The position numbers and the translations under genes were made by a program. A DNA stretch of 64,000 nucleotides. Source: Pelodera strongyloides. Taxonomy: Eukaryota > Nematoda > Chromadorea > Rhabditida > Rhabditidae. Below, piece by piece: positions 33,981-46,100 of this stretch (within the stretch, counting starts at the first letter, position 1; each line of letters begins with the position of its first letter). The stretch lies in the NCBI GenBank assembly GCA_036852015.1, contig JAANDG010000014.1:62001-126000 (forward strand), given 5' to 3'. The notes beneath the pieces are model-generated. The model was given only the letters and a program-made list of their open reading frames with translations. It did no database searches and had not been told where the DNA came from.

Positions 33981-34714
33981 CACGCTAAGTGCTAGGTTTT
34001 ATATATCTCTGACTATTAAACTTATGTTGCAATCTAAATTTAAAACGACATAACATTCTGTTTTTGACACATATGTTAGTTTTTATGCACATGCATATAA
34101 ACATACGTTTCAAAAATCAGCTGTTATACCGCCTATAGTTTACATTACGGCAAATTGTTGTATCTATAAATTTACTACAGGATTTAGCAAGAAAAAACCT
34201 ATTAACTATTATATCCAGCAAAATATGAAAAATGAAGTATTTTCTGTGCTTCTATCAATAAGTGAGCCGTGCAAGTTGGAACGGCACGTAAAGGGTTATA
34301 TATACTAATTTTTCCTAGTCTTGAGAACTAAATTCTTGAATTAATTTCCTTCAGACCTCCATTTTATGACTTTAAAAACATTTATTTCGGCCAAAGTGCA
34401 TGAATACGTCAGGCTGTTTTCTTATGAAATGCGTGGATTCTTCGGAAAAATGGGTTGTAAATCAAAGGAATTTGATGCTAAACAGGCATAATTACAATTT
34501 AGTGCTATGAATTAAACATGTTTTGGATAATGATAATAAATTATGAATTTAAAATAATATCCTCAAGTCATGACCGAACTAATTAAATGAACCCTAATCC
34601 TAATGTGGAGGCGTAACAGTAGTTTGGTTTCAATCAAGCTCTAGCCCTCTAGCGGTACAGGTACGGGTAAAAAGGATATACTGAATGCTGCAGTGTGAAA
34701 ACCACGGAAACAAG

Positions 34715-34945
34715 CAGATACCTACAAAGGAAATGGGTGAACCCACTCGGATAAGGTTCACTGGTTTTTTTCGTGGGCTTGCCCCATTTGGTGCCCAACT
34801 TTGTGACCAACTCGTGTCCAAGTTTCATCGAAACCGTCAACACCAGGTCACCAAATGGTCACGAACCAGTCATCAGATGTTTTTGGTGATGGGCCAACGA
34901 CGGTTTTCTGTGGTTTCGGCAATTATTTCGTTTTCCTGTGTAGGT
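34715..34945 (+). repeat. Dispersed repeat, GGTCACGAACCAG family
   Basis: Plus-strand copy of the family also at 7655-7900 (inverted) and 49243-49478. It ends CTGTGGTTTCGGCAATTATT. Confidence 0.75.
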
Positions 34946-35110
34946 CTAGGGCTGAGAGACTCGCATACAACTCGACCTAAATAATCTGACCATGAAACTG
35001 GCACAACGACGATCTTCCGGCCAACACAATGTTGTTGACAATTATTATGGTGATCATGATACGCTTATAAAGAAATTTCCGTTGTTTAAAAAAATCAGCA
35101 TTTGTCATAT

Positions 35111-35111
<1 letters not shown>

Positions 35112-35145
<34 letters not shown>
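35112..35145. repeat. Poly-C run of 34
   Basis: An uninterrupted homopolymer, followed by A6. Its length should be treated as uncertain. Confidence 0.9.
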
Positions 35146-35147
<2 letters not shown>

Positions 35148-35510
35148 AAAAAGTTTCTCTTCACCTTGATCATCTGACCGTTAAATAAATGAAACTCTTG
35201 AATATTGCCTAAGTCCATCTTACACCACTTCCTAAACATAACGCAAAGTGCTTTTCACTGTCCAATATGTAATTTTTTAAGAAGGACCGGTTAGTTTTCT
35301 TACCTTTTGAAGATCATTACGTTCAAGAGATTTTTAGTGTAACTAGTCATTGAAGATACAATCTACGCTGGACGAAATATGTCATGCGTGGTCTACTTTT
35401 TAGACTCTCGCTTCATTTGTGTTTGTTGACAGTGGATTTCCATTTCCGATTTATTAAAATTGTTTTGATGCACCCTTTTTTGAGACTTTCCTTCTTATAT
35501 ATATATATAT

Positions 35511-35630
35511 AACTCTTTATTCAAGCAATAAGATTTAATAAACGGACAATGTCAATGAAAGAGATAAACACACACACAGGCTAGGCACGTTTAAGAGGCC
35601 CAGCTACTCACGCGGTGCGAAAATACAAAA
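35511..35630 (-). repeat. Dispersed repeat with AATAAA, minus copy
   Basis: Inverted copy of 21396-21533 (AACTCTTTATTCAAGCAATA to TACTCACGCGGTGCGAAAAT). Confidence 0.7.
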
Positions 35631-35681
35631 CAAAGTGAAACAATAATACTAAAGAGCGGAAATTTCGACGTGAAAATTAAA

Positions 35682-36164
35682 TTAAAGGGATAGGTTCATC
35701 TCAAATCACCCCTCTTTTTATTGTTTTTATTGATAATAGCACAAATATCATTCACAATGAAAATTAAATCAATCACAGAACAATACAACTCGCAGAAGAA
35801 GCTTCCTTTATTGGAAGCTAGTTGATCGGAAGCCAAAATCTAAACTCAAAAACCAATACCGTACACAGATCGAGCGGGCTAATGGCAATTAGCCAAGTTA
35901 CAAACTACACTCGGCAGGTCATTATTCCCGGTATTATCATTTATTCGCTTTTGGCTATTTGCCATTAGCCCGCTAATTGCCAGTGTACGGTATTAGTTTT
36001 TGAGTTTAGATTTTGGCTTCCGATCAACTAGCTTCCAATAAAGGAAGCTTCTTCTTCGAGGCGTATTGTTCTGTGATTGATTTAATTTTCATTGTGAATG
36101 ATATTTGTGCTATTATCAATAATAAAAACAATAAAAAGAGAGGTGATTTGAGATGAACCTATCC

Positions 36165-36170
<6 letters not shown>
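35682..36170. mobile_element. TTAA-flanked palindromic MITE (AGGGATAGGTTC)
   Basis: TTAA ends, termini AAAGGGATAGGTTCATCTCA and complement, with arms of more than 200 bp that include GCTTCCTTTATTGGAAGCTA. A poly(A) run follows directly at 36167-36196. Confidence 0.9.
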
Positions 36171-36197
<27 letters not shown>

Positions 36198-36663
36198 TGG
36201 CATGTTATTTAAAAAAAACTTCTTCGTTGTACCTTTGCTTAAAATGTTCTTATCGCAGCGTGGAAATCAACTTAAAAATTTGCGTGCATCCGGCGTTGAA
36301 AAGAGTGGCACTCTGTTGAGCTCTGACCCTGACGTGTAAGTTGCCCGCCATAAAGTAGCCTGCGCTTGCTCGCCGTACTCACGAAATTCGGCCTCGTGAT
36401 TTTCACATGCAAGCGGCGTGATATCGGCGGATAAGTTGCACGCTATTTGCATTCTGCGTGCATTTTTGCACACCACCACGTTGCCAAATTCACTTGACTC
36501 GCCGTTCTCACGCGGCTTACGCGTCAATTTTCGTCAGTGATACAACAATTGTGTGTTTTTATGTACTTGACTTGAAAACAAAAAAAAAATTGAATTTGCC
36601 AGACACAAAAGGAAACCAGCTCATCAGGCAATTATTGAAATTACAGACAAATTTCAGGTTTCC

Positions 36664-39571
36664 ATGCGATCGCTAACAATTGCTCTTTTAACTGTAGCGA
36701 TTTTTGCGCTGCTTCTTTATAATGTCGACGTTGGCGGAATTTTGAATTATGGTTGCGTTTTGTTCCATTTTATATAAAGAGGGGTGATTGGACAATTATG
36801 GAATATCGGATTAATTATAAGGTAATCACCTTATAAGGTTATAAGGTGATTAGTTTACCACGGTACAAAGTTTGCTTCGCATAATTTCGGAACATGGAAA
36901 CGAATTATTTTCACAGATATAATTGCAATTTTGTTTAGATTCCAACAATTGGCGCACCAACAACAATATGCAACCACCAGAACAATTCACAAGGGAATTG
37001 ATCGCAAATTGCTCCATTGATAGATCATGTGTGCCAGACTTTCACAGGATAGCAAACTGGCTGGTATTGCATATTGAACAAATATTTTGCTATGTTTTAG
37101 GTTCTACCATCTGAACTTTCTTATCCATAATATCTCTACAACATCTACTACTACGTCCACGAGCGCGCTGTGCGGTTACCTCTAGACCCCCTAAAAAAAT
37201 GGACGCGCGCGGCTACCCGTACGATGCGCTTATTTTTCGCAACCCGCGCAATGCGGTTTGCTACCCGCGCTGTGCGGTTACTCTACCCGCGCGATGCGTT
37301 TCCGAGAAAGTACACGCGTGAATCTGAGTAGAACCTCATAAAAATATCACATAGTGGATTTTATGATACACTTGTGGAAATGTTCAGGTGTTGCCAGAAA
37401 GAGGCCTTGGAATGTGTGTGATTGAAAAAGTGATGTCACAAACACTCTCAGGATTGGCATGTTATTTAAATGATCCGGATAACTTTACTGAAAACGGCTT
37501 TCACATTTACAATTATCTATGGGGTTCGTCCAGGTCGAAGGAGTAAGATCGTTTTTTCTAAAAGTTCAGCACTCTAGGATCAGCAGATCACATTTCTATC
37601 TATTCATAAGATATCTATCTTATAATATCTATCTAGCTCTTAAGATATATATGATATAAGAAATGATAAGGATACCTATCTATGAACATGTTCACAGTTA
37701 ATAGTCAACAAGAATAATAAGCCAACAAATTCCACGGAAAAGTACATTTTGCCAGTTAATCTAGTGGATCAAATTTTTTTCAGGTTTTTCGATTGTCGCC
37801 CAATCTTTGGTAAATTTCACTGGTTTGGACAAGCTAGCACAAGAACAGTTGTCGAAAAGAGTCTAATACCACTTCTTATTGTACGCGATCCGCTGGAACG
37901 TTTCATTTCTGGATATATCGATAAATGTGTAAAGTTAGTTTAATGATTAAAACGGTTTTATACAACAGTGGAATGATATCTATATATAAGACACAAACTA
38001 GCCCTATCCACAGGGCTCGTTTATGTTCTACGCTAAAAGTCGTCTAAAATGTGGTATACCAACAATGAGTGTAGTCGGAAGTCGTAACTTGGCCCTGAAA
38101 ATTTTCTATTTCTAATTATATTAGATTATGCAAACTTCAAAAAAGGGTACTCTCTCCATGGGGGACCTCCGATGTTACGGTAGGCACGTGGCGAGCCTTT
38201 TAGGTCTTCCGTGGTTTTTACAATGAAAGCAGGACAAACTCCTTATCTTTATTCAAATCACCAACGTTTGGCGTAAGCCATTGTCAAGGTACAACCTCAG
38301 ACTTGGGTAATTAAACCAAGCTTGATTGATAAAATGTAACCGGGTGAATATTATAGCTTAGCGATAATGACATGAAAATTTTGATTTTCAACAAACTATT
38401 TTTTTTTATCTTCTACAGTTTTCCATCATTTACTCTCACAGTAACTTGAATTTCATTTTAGTGAATATATGCAACAACGTTTCGGCGACGATGCTCGTTA
38501 TTGCTTCCACTGCCGGGCCAATATGACCTGTTTTCTGGAGAAACTACACCGTAATTTGATGAAATATTCCCAAAAGAAGCTCGTACACGACGCAACTTGG
38601 TTCGAGCCGTTTGTGTATGAGCTCAACCACTTTTCACCACAAGTTTGGTATGTTGGACTAAAGTTGACTCGTTTCCCTTAACTAGAAATCTCATCGAAAA
38701 AAGAGAGATGAACTGGTAACTGGTACTACATTGCATACATAGCAACTGATGAGTAAACATAAGTGGTAGCATATACATGATTTCACCAGTGCGCATCCGA
38801 AGAATGTATCCTAGTACCAAATACCAAACATAGAAGCTCGAGCTAGTAAGTTTCAAAATCCAAATAATAAAAACGTTAATATAACCCTAGGTATTGTCCG
38901 ATGGACGCGGTAGACTTTCAAATCGTAAAGTATGACGCTGGTACCTCAACTGTACAGTTGGCAGACCGAATTGGCTTTATACTGAACAGTACGAAGACGA
39001 CAAAACGGTGAGTTACTTTCGTATAGTTAGCTTTCTTTTGATTTGTTTGTAGGTACCTTTGCAAAAAACCTGTCAAAATAACTTGTCAAAATAAAACAAT
39101 TAATATGAAGCAATTCGTTGAGTAACATGTATTTTCTTTAGAATATGAAAGCATTAACGCGAAATAGCTGCCTGTTTTTGAAACACATCGAGAACACCAG
39201 CATTCTTATGCAGCTTATGCATAAGAATGCTATAAATTAGAACAAAAAATCGAGCTAAATTCGAGCAAATTAGCATAAACACGTAAGAATTCAGATGTCG
39301 ACGATGCGTTTCAGAAACCGGCCGGTATTTCGCTTTAATGCGTAGAGTAACAAATATTTTCATTTGAATATGAAAGCATTAAATGAGGACTCAATTCAGA
39401 CAACGCGATTTCATCCACTCGGAAATTCTCTACAAATCGCCGCACTCGACTTCAAAATCCGAGCAAAAGAAACTTCTAAAGGAAGAATTATTAAACAAAC
39501 CATATAATTTCAAATTGTTCCTTCAAATTTATTATGTCGACTATGTACGGTTCAAGTTTAAACTGCCTTGA
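36664..39571 (+). CDS. Golgi-type carbohydrate sulfotransferase family protein
   Basis: Seven exons: 36664-36751, 36939-37063, 37388-37542, 37784-37933, 38462-38647, 38891-39007 and 39400-39571. Together they give 993 nt, 330 codons and a stop, with every phase matching. Residues 2-20 (RSLTIALLTVAIFALLLYN) form a signal anchor, so a type II protein of the secretory pathway. GLGMCVIEKVMSQTLSGLAC is the likely 5'-phosphosulfate region, and RDPLERFISGYIDKC is the 3'-phosphate PAPS-binding motif of the Sulfotransfer_2-like family expanded in nematodes. FHCRANMTCFLEKL and the C-terminal FKLFLQIYYVDYVRFKFKLP also fit that family. It would transfer sulfate from PAPS to a sugar; the acceptor is unknown. 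MITEs occupy several introns, yet the exons are undamaged, so it looks functional. Confidence 0.88.
37140..37320. repeat. CTACCCGCGC(N)ATGCGGTT repeats in intron 2
   Basis: Four or five imperfect copies of a GC-rich unit (CCCGCGCAATGCGGTTTGCT and variants). The ATGCGGT motif echoes the hAT-like element arms, so this may be a decayed fragment of one. Confidence 0.6.
39154..39338. mobile_element. TTAA palindrome in last sulfotransferase intron
   Basis: TTAA ends with CTGTTTTTGAAACACATCGA and GCGTTTCAGAAACCGGCCGG. It lies wholly inside the 39008-39399 intron. Confidence 0.75.
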
Positions 39572-40197
39572 ATTTATGAATAGATCGACACGGAGCTCAA
39601 CTCCTCGTGTCATTTACGTTGAGTCTTTTTGAATTGTGTTATTCGTAATAAATAATTATTGATTTATTTTCTATAGTCGAACTTCACATGTCGCTGGTCC
39701 TCAACCGCGCAGCGCACCCCTTTGCCCACTCTTTTTGGTGTACTGCTCGGGTGGCATTTCTCGAGGATACGTAGCTTCACAAGTTTATTCGAAAAGAGCA
39801 AGAATGTTTTCACATAAAACCGAGTCCAGCATACGTTTCAAAGTCCCGGAACATACTAGCTTTTAGATTGATTCCATTTACAATCAATTTACAATCCATT
39901 TACACGAATCCCCATTTTCAACCTTCCACTTTCAACCAATACATTATTCAATTTGTTATAGCAAGCTTGTGAAACGTATTCGTACTCGTCGCGAACCGCA
40001 CAGCGCACCAAAAAGAACAGACGAGGGCGGTTGCGTGCGCGTCCCGGTGCGCACCTGTGAACCTAGGCATGATGACGTATGCTTTGCATGAATCTATGCT
40101 AATTTGTTTTTTTTTTCCTATTAGCACATAAGCGAATCTGTACTGAACTAGTCATTTTTATAAGCTTTGTAAGATTATTATCCATGTAATTGTTCGA

Positions 40198-43100
40198 ATG
40201 GTGCGCTTTGTAAGTTTCAAGCGTTTTTTTTCCGGAGAGATCTAACGCTTGCGATTTTATCAAGAGAAATACTATTGATGTCGAAACAGAAATGTCAAAA
40301 TCCAAAAAATTGGCTGTAATTTGAAGATTATTCATTTTTAGATTATTGTTCTCCTGATATTCTTCTCACTAAATTTTTGCGAAGATGAAAACATCACATA
40401 TAAGAAGGGAGACAAAACTATAATCAAGGTAAGGCTTTCATAGTTCGGAACGAGGTGCGGCAACACGATGGCGGATGAGCAGAAATCTAGGCATAAAATA
40501 AAATGCTAAGGCGATATAGCGGCCGGTTTTTGAAACGTACATTGAACGATTGAACAACTGAAGTCCTTATGCAAGTGAAATTAACTGAAAAATCGCGCAG
40601 AATATATTATGCATAAACTACATTGGAATGCAGCGTTCAAAATCCGTTTCAAAAACCGGCTGTTATTCCGCTTTGAAACATAAGTCATGTTGCGGACTAT
40701 TAATTCTTATCGACTAACATTCGATACGGAGCACAGTGCAAGACAAAAATAGTCTTCGGAGTTCATGTGATAGAGTATCTATGTTGCACTTTTGCGCGCT
40801 TTCGCCGCGAAGGTGTCATCCAGGTTAGCGCAGTTTCACATCGTGTCATTTTAGCTACAGTAGCGAAGTATACAAGAATAGGCCTGCGGCGTGTTTTGTA
40901 TGCACAGAATAGAATAAAATGGAAAAGCTAAGTATTCTGGGGGTAAACCATGCTAATTTGCACTTTTCCATGCTAATTCATACTGTTTTTTTTTTGCTTT
41001 CTCCGAGCATTAGAATGTTTCCAAAAAGTCGATTCCGAGCGATGAATTTGCATGAGAACCTTTCGAAAAGCGCATCCCGAACGCGAACTGACGGTCCGAG
41101 TCTGATTTTCTGCCAAGTTCGATTTCGACGATTTTCAGAGAAAATGTACTAACAATACGAAGCTTACTGGTTGTTTCACTGCGGATAATGTGGTGAGTAC
41201 AGTACGTAATCAGTAATACGCCTTGCGAAACAGCTAAGGAAAATCTTGAAGAGCGGCACAGCGTGTTCATTTCTAAAGGTTTACGTCACGTGGTTTTGTC
41301 GCGTGTACAGGGCAAGTTGACTAACACACATGCAGCCCTCCCTAGACTCACGAGCGCTCTGTATCTCTTCTGCTCTCGCACTCTCTACCTACGCACTCTT
41401 TAGCTCCCTGGGGAGGACAGGGAGGGCACCACCCTGCGTGTTGGTGAATACGGCATGATGATTACTTTCAAGTCTCCCATTAGCGAGTAGGATGTACAGC
41501 ACACAATGTCAAGCAATTAGCATATCAGGCATGCATTTCGGTAACGACTTGCGTATCTCAATTCCCGGTGGCCATATGTGCCTGTACCATGGCATGTACA
41601 AACTATGTAAGAAAAGCAAGGGACGTAGTATTTTACAAATCAAAGCACTTTAGCAAGACAAAAGTTGCGATTGCTTTATTGGAAATGACGATGGAGAAGT
41701 CAAGTTTTGTCATTGGGGTCACGAAGAACTACTGGCCTTCAGTGACGGAGGTCAGAACTTAAAGGAACACAGTCACGATAAATTCGTCATTTTTATTACA
41801 GGAATATGTGCAGAAAAATATGGTACCAATATGAAGTTACAGAAAAACGAACTCAGGGAGATAATTCACTGAGAATGGGAGTGATTTGATAACAATATAT
41901 GTGCATGAAAGCAATTGCCTGGATTGCGGCTGCGGGTGAATACCCTGCAGTGACAGCATATCGCAATTCTGTAGCACTGCAGGGTATTTATAATATTACA
42001 TGAGCCTCTGCCCGGGCAATTGCATATCTACTGTAATCGAGTAACTACCATTCTTAGTGATTTCTCTCCCTGAGTTCGAATTTCTATAACTTGTTCTTGG
42101 TGCTGTCTTTTTCTTCATATCTGCCTATAATTAGTGAAAGGCAAATAAAACGACGAACTTATCGTGACTGCTTTTCATCAAAGCGATATGACCTCCGCAT
42201 TATGAAATGAATCTTGGTCATTTTCATTACCAGGTGAGAATAGTAAGTTTAAAAAACGGCGCAGTATCGCCACCACAAGGGAATACAAATACAGGGCCCA
42301 AACCAGGCTGTTGTAAGTTGTAACGCTCTGAAGGACTCAGTTTGTGCTCATTTACCCAATTTCATTCACAAATACAAAACCTGCGCATGAACACACACGC
42401 ATGAACGCACGTACACAGGCACACATGCACACACCCAACTGGCCCAAGATGCGCAGGAACACACACGCACGATCGCACGAACGCACGCACACATGCACAT
42501 ACCCAACTGACCCAACATGCGTATTTAATGTTTTTAATGCTTCCTCACCTCACCTCAAGCACTCAGAAATACACAATCTTTTCAGAGGCTGTTTTCAAAT
42601 GTGAATTATTGCTCGAGAAGTGTGAACCCGGACACGAGGTAATTATCTCAGACTCGAAAGATTTGTGATTTAGTTTGGACTTTGTACACAACGCATCCGA
42701 GTGCCGCCATACCCCAGAAGCGAAGCATCTCTTATCTTCAACGGCATTCACCTCATCGTTTCCAGTCCTCATTCATATTCGTATCAAGTCATGTCTCTGC
42801 GCCCGCCCTTGAAGTAACTTAAAACGGAATACCGACCGCTTTTTGAAACACAGCGAGCAGAATTCTTATGCAGCGTATGCAACTGAACATAAATTGGAAT
42901 AAAAATCGAGCCAAATTCGAGCAAATTGGCATAAAAGAATTCAGTTGTCCAGTTGTCCACGACGCGTAACAATAAGCGGCCGCCATTTCGCTTCAAATTC
43001 GTGAAAATCATACGATTTGTATATCTAGCCGAGCCACATTTGGAAATTTGTTGCAGAATTTATTCCTCTTTTTGTAACGAATGTCGGTTCTGTTAACATC

Positions 43101-46100
43101 TGTTACAATAACATTTAAAAAAAATCAACAGAAAGCGCATATGTTACAAGGACCTGATATTATACAGCTTTGAAATTGTGCACAAAATGCCTTTTCCATT
43201 CCAGTCATTGCAATTGGGTCGGCCAATGGAGTGTATGCCGGACGGAGTCTACCCACCCATCAGGTCCAGAGACCCAAGTTCGACAATAAACAGTGCTGTG
43301 TACTGTAACGAATCAGTGGTGGGTTCATAACCCATAACATTACTATGATATTTACTTCCGAGCTCGGCCCGCGGAAATACCAGCTAGTTTTTTACTAGAT
43401 TCCTACTAAGTTTTTAGTCGGCCCGAGCTCGAAATACGAAAATTTGTAGGAAAAGCTCGGAAATTCCATGGGTAATAAGATCGGAAACGGGCAAACGGAC
43501 TGTTCCTCGGCACGACAAAATTGTCGGCGAATACTCGCGAAATAGGCAGAAAGTCCTCGAAAAGGACTTGTTTCTCGGAAAATGTTCGGGATGTTCGGGA
43601 TGGTTCAAGGGGGGGGCAGTGATTTTCATGCAGGAATTGAATTGGTGGTTGGACCCATGAATGAATGAGACATTCTATGACGGTGTGTGAAGAAATATAT
43701 CAAAAACCAACATAGAAAATATATACATATACATATACCGTTGAAGACAATTTATTGTTCACTGTTAATTGCTTAATTGCCTGTGTTTATTCAGAATTTT
43801 GAATACATCCATGTTGTGACTTGTCTTTTTGTTGAGTGCCTGGATAGATATCGAATACCGGATGGGTACTTTTTTTTTTTTTTTTTTTTTTTTTGGTGCT
43901 CTCTAAAGCATACAGGTAATTGCATGTATTTGCGTATATCATATGCATATTTTGCTCTACTGTATTCTCCAGAAGTGCGCGTAAACGTGAACAATCAGAT
44001 AAAACAAATAAGTCAATTTGGACAAGAAAAATTGACCAGCAGCCATTTTGTTAGAGTTACATGGAAAACCAAAAACCCCGATATGGCCCCGATCAAGTCC
44101 CTCAAAAAATCGGGCCGTAATCGGGGCCATATCCGGGTTTTTTTTTTTTGAAAAATAATAGGGGCCATATGGGGGTTTTGTGAAATGATCGGGGCTATAT
44201 CGGGGTTTTTCGAGAAATAATCGGGCCACATCGGGGTTTCCACTTTCCTGTGTACTGTGGTACTAGGAGCAGGACGTAAAGATAAAAAGATAAAAAGATA
44301 AAGTGAACCGGGTTATATCAACCGAAACCGCGGAAACGGTGCACCGGAGTCCAGCTAAGAGGCTGGACATACTGACCATTTAAACTTCCCGGTGGCCAAT
44401 CTGCTCGGGAAGTCGATTTCTCTCCGCTGGTTTTACCCAGCTACCAACTTTTACACCTTTGGTGGGGTGAGGGGGTTCCGGGCCGAGATCAACCAGTGAC
44501 CGGTGGCCTGAGCAAGGTATTTTATTGCAATACGAGTGACGCAATCGCAAAATAATTGGAAATATAATGTGTAGAAAATAATGTTTTTTTTGTCCAGTTA
44601 TCACTCTTGCATACCGCGAGCCGATCAACAGCCATATTGGCTTGGGTTCGGATACGTAAGTTTTCATTCTTTTGCGCTTCCAGTCTTTCACTAGATATGT
44701 TCACTAAAGGGATGGGTTAACCAATCGCCTCGTACTTTATTTGTGGTATATCTTGTTCACTCCAGGAAAATTACAATCCGTGCAAAAAGTTGCTAAATCA
44801 AGGATCCCAGATTCTGTAGTTTGGTGATATTGGATAGCGAATTGAATTGACCCCATCCCTTTAAAGTGTCAGGCCCATTTCAGGTAATACCTATTTTATA
44901 TAACTCTATCTGATTCTCCGTATCAAATATGGTAGGATGCAATTTTTTCCAAACTTCAAGCGCAACATTCACATAATTACTAACAATTTACCATGGCCAA
45001 TCATACACAACAATCAACCGCAGTTGTCGCGCCCCTTCGCGCTGATTGGCCAATATGCTATATTGGGCGTGGCAATTACGTTATTGACCAATCAGCGTGA
45101 ATGGGCGTGGCAACTGCGATTGTTTGTTGTGTATGACTGGCCATGGTAACTTGCTGAAAACCGCGTGCATATTGCGACTGAGTTGGAAAAAAATCCAGCC
45201 TACTATACTTGAAACGGAGAATCCGATGGAGTCATCAAAAATAGGGGTTACCTGAAAAGGGCCTGACCCTTTAATTCATATATACTTAACTGATGGGATA
45301 TTTGCGCGGAAAACAACAGTACTATGCGTCGTATCAAATAAAAATAATAAATCCTACAATTAGAAGCGAATAATTATCCTTAATATTATCATTAATAAAA
45401 AAGTCACATTAATTATATACTAAGTTCAGGGACCTTTCTCTTTTTGTTCGATCGGCGGGCTCGATGCATATGAAGATGCAACGACGAAGCATTGCGTCTT
45501 GAAGCCTCAATGTATTTATGGGCTGAATACCAAGTGGCTCGACCCGTAGGAATCTAATTTTGTTAATTTGTTTTCCTGTTCCTAATTTCAGTTTTGAAGT
45601 TATTTCGCAGATGAAAATATGTCAGTTATTGTTCCAGTAAGTTCCTGGGCCTAGCCCGAAGAGGTCGAGCAATTTGTCATCTGGAACATGTCGCCTGTGC
45701 TCAGGACTGGACCTCTGCGGAACATGTCACAAGCAAAACACCTTGTAATTGACCTCCCTTGAATAAAGGAGCACGCTGTTGAAGCGTAAAACAAACTTAA
45801 AAATTTCCAGCAAGCGTTACGTGCTGGCACCCAACATAGAGATTACCACGAACGAAATAGCGGAGAACATGAAACTTATTCCGCCGTACAACGACTGCGA
45901 TAGGCTGTGTGTGCTCTCCGAAAACGCAGCGTTGGTGACATTACATAATTGCAGTACTACGTTCTCAGACCCAGACGCGCAGCGCGCAAATGCGTAACCG
46001 CGTCCGCGGAAAAGAGATGACTTTTTAACATGGGAGAGGCGGAGAAGCAGGAAAGGGGTTTCTCTGTGTCTCGAACTTTTCAATGCAAATTTGCAATCTT

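Noticed and set aside
39640..39672. CGTAATAAATAATTATTGA as a solo retrotransposon tail
   Set aside because: Only ten bases match, and it sits where the sulfotransferase polyadenylation signal is expected.
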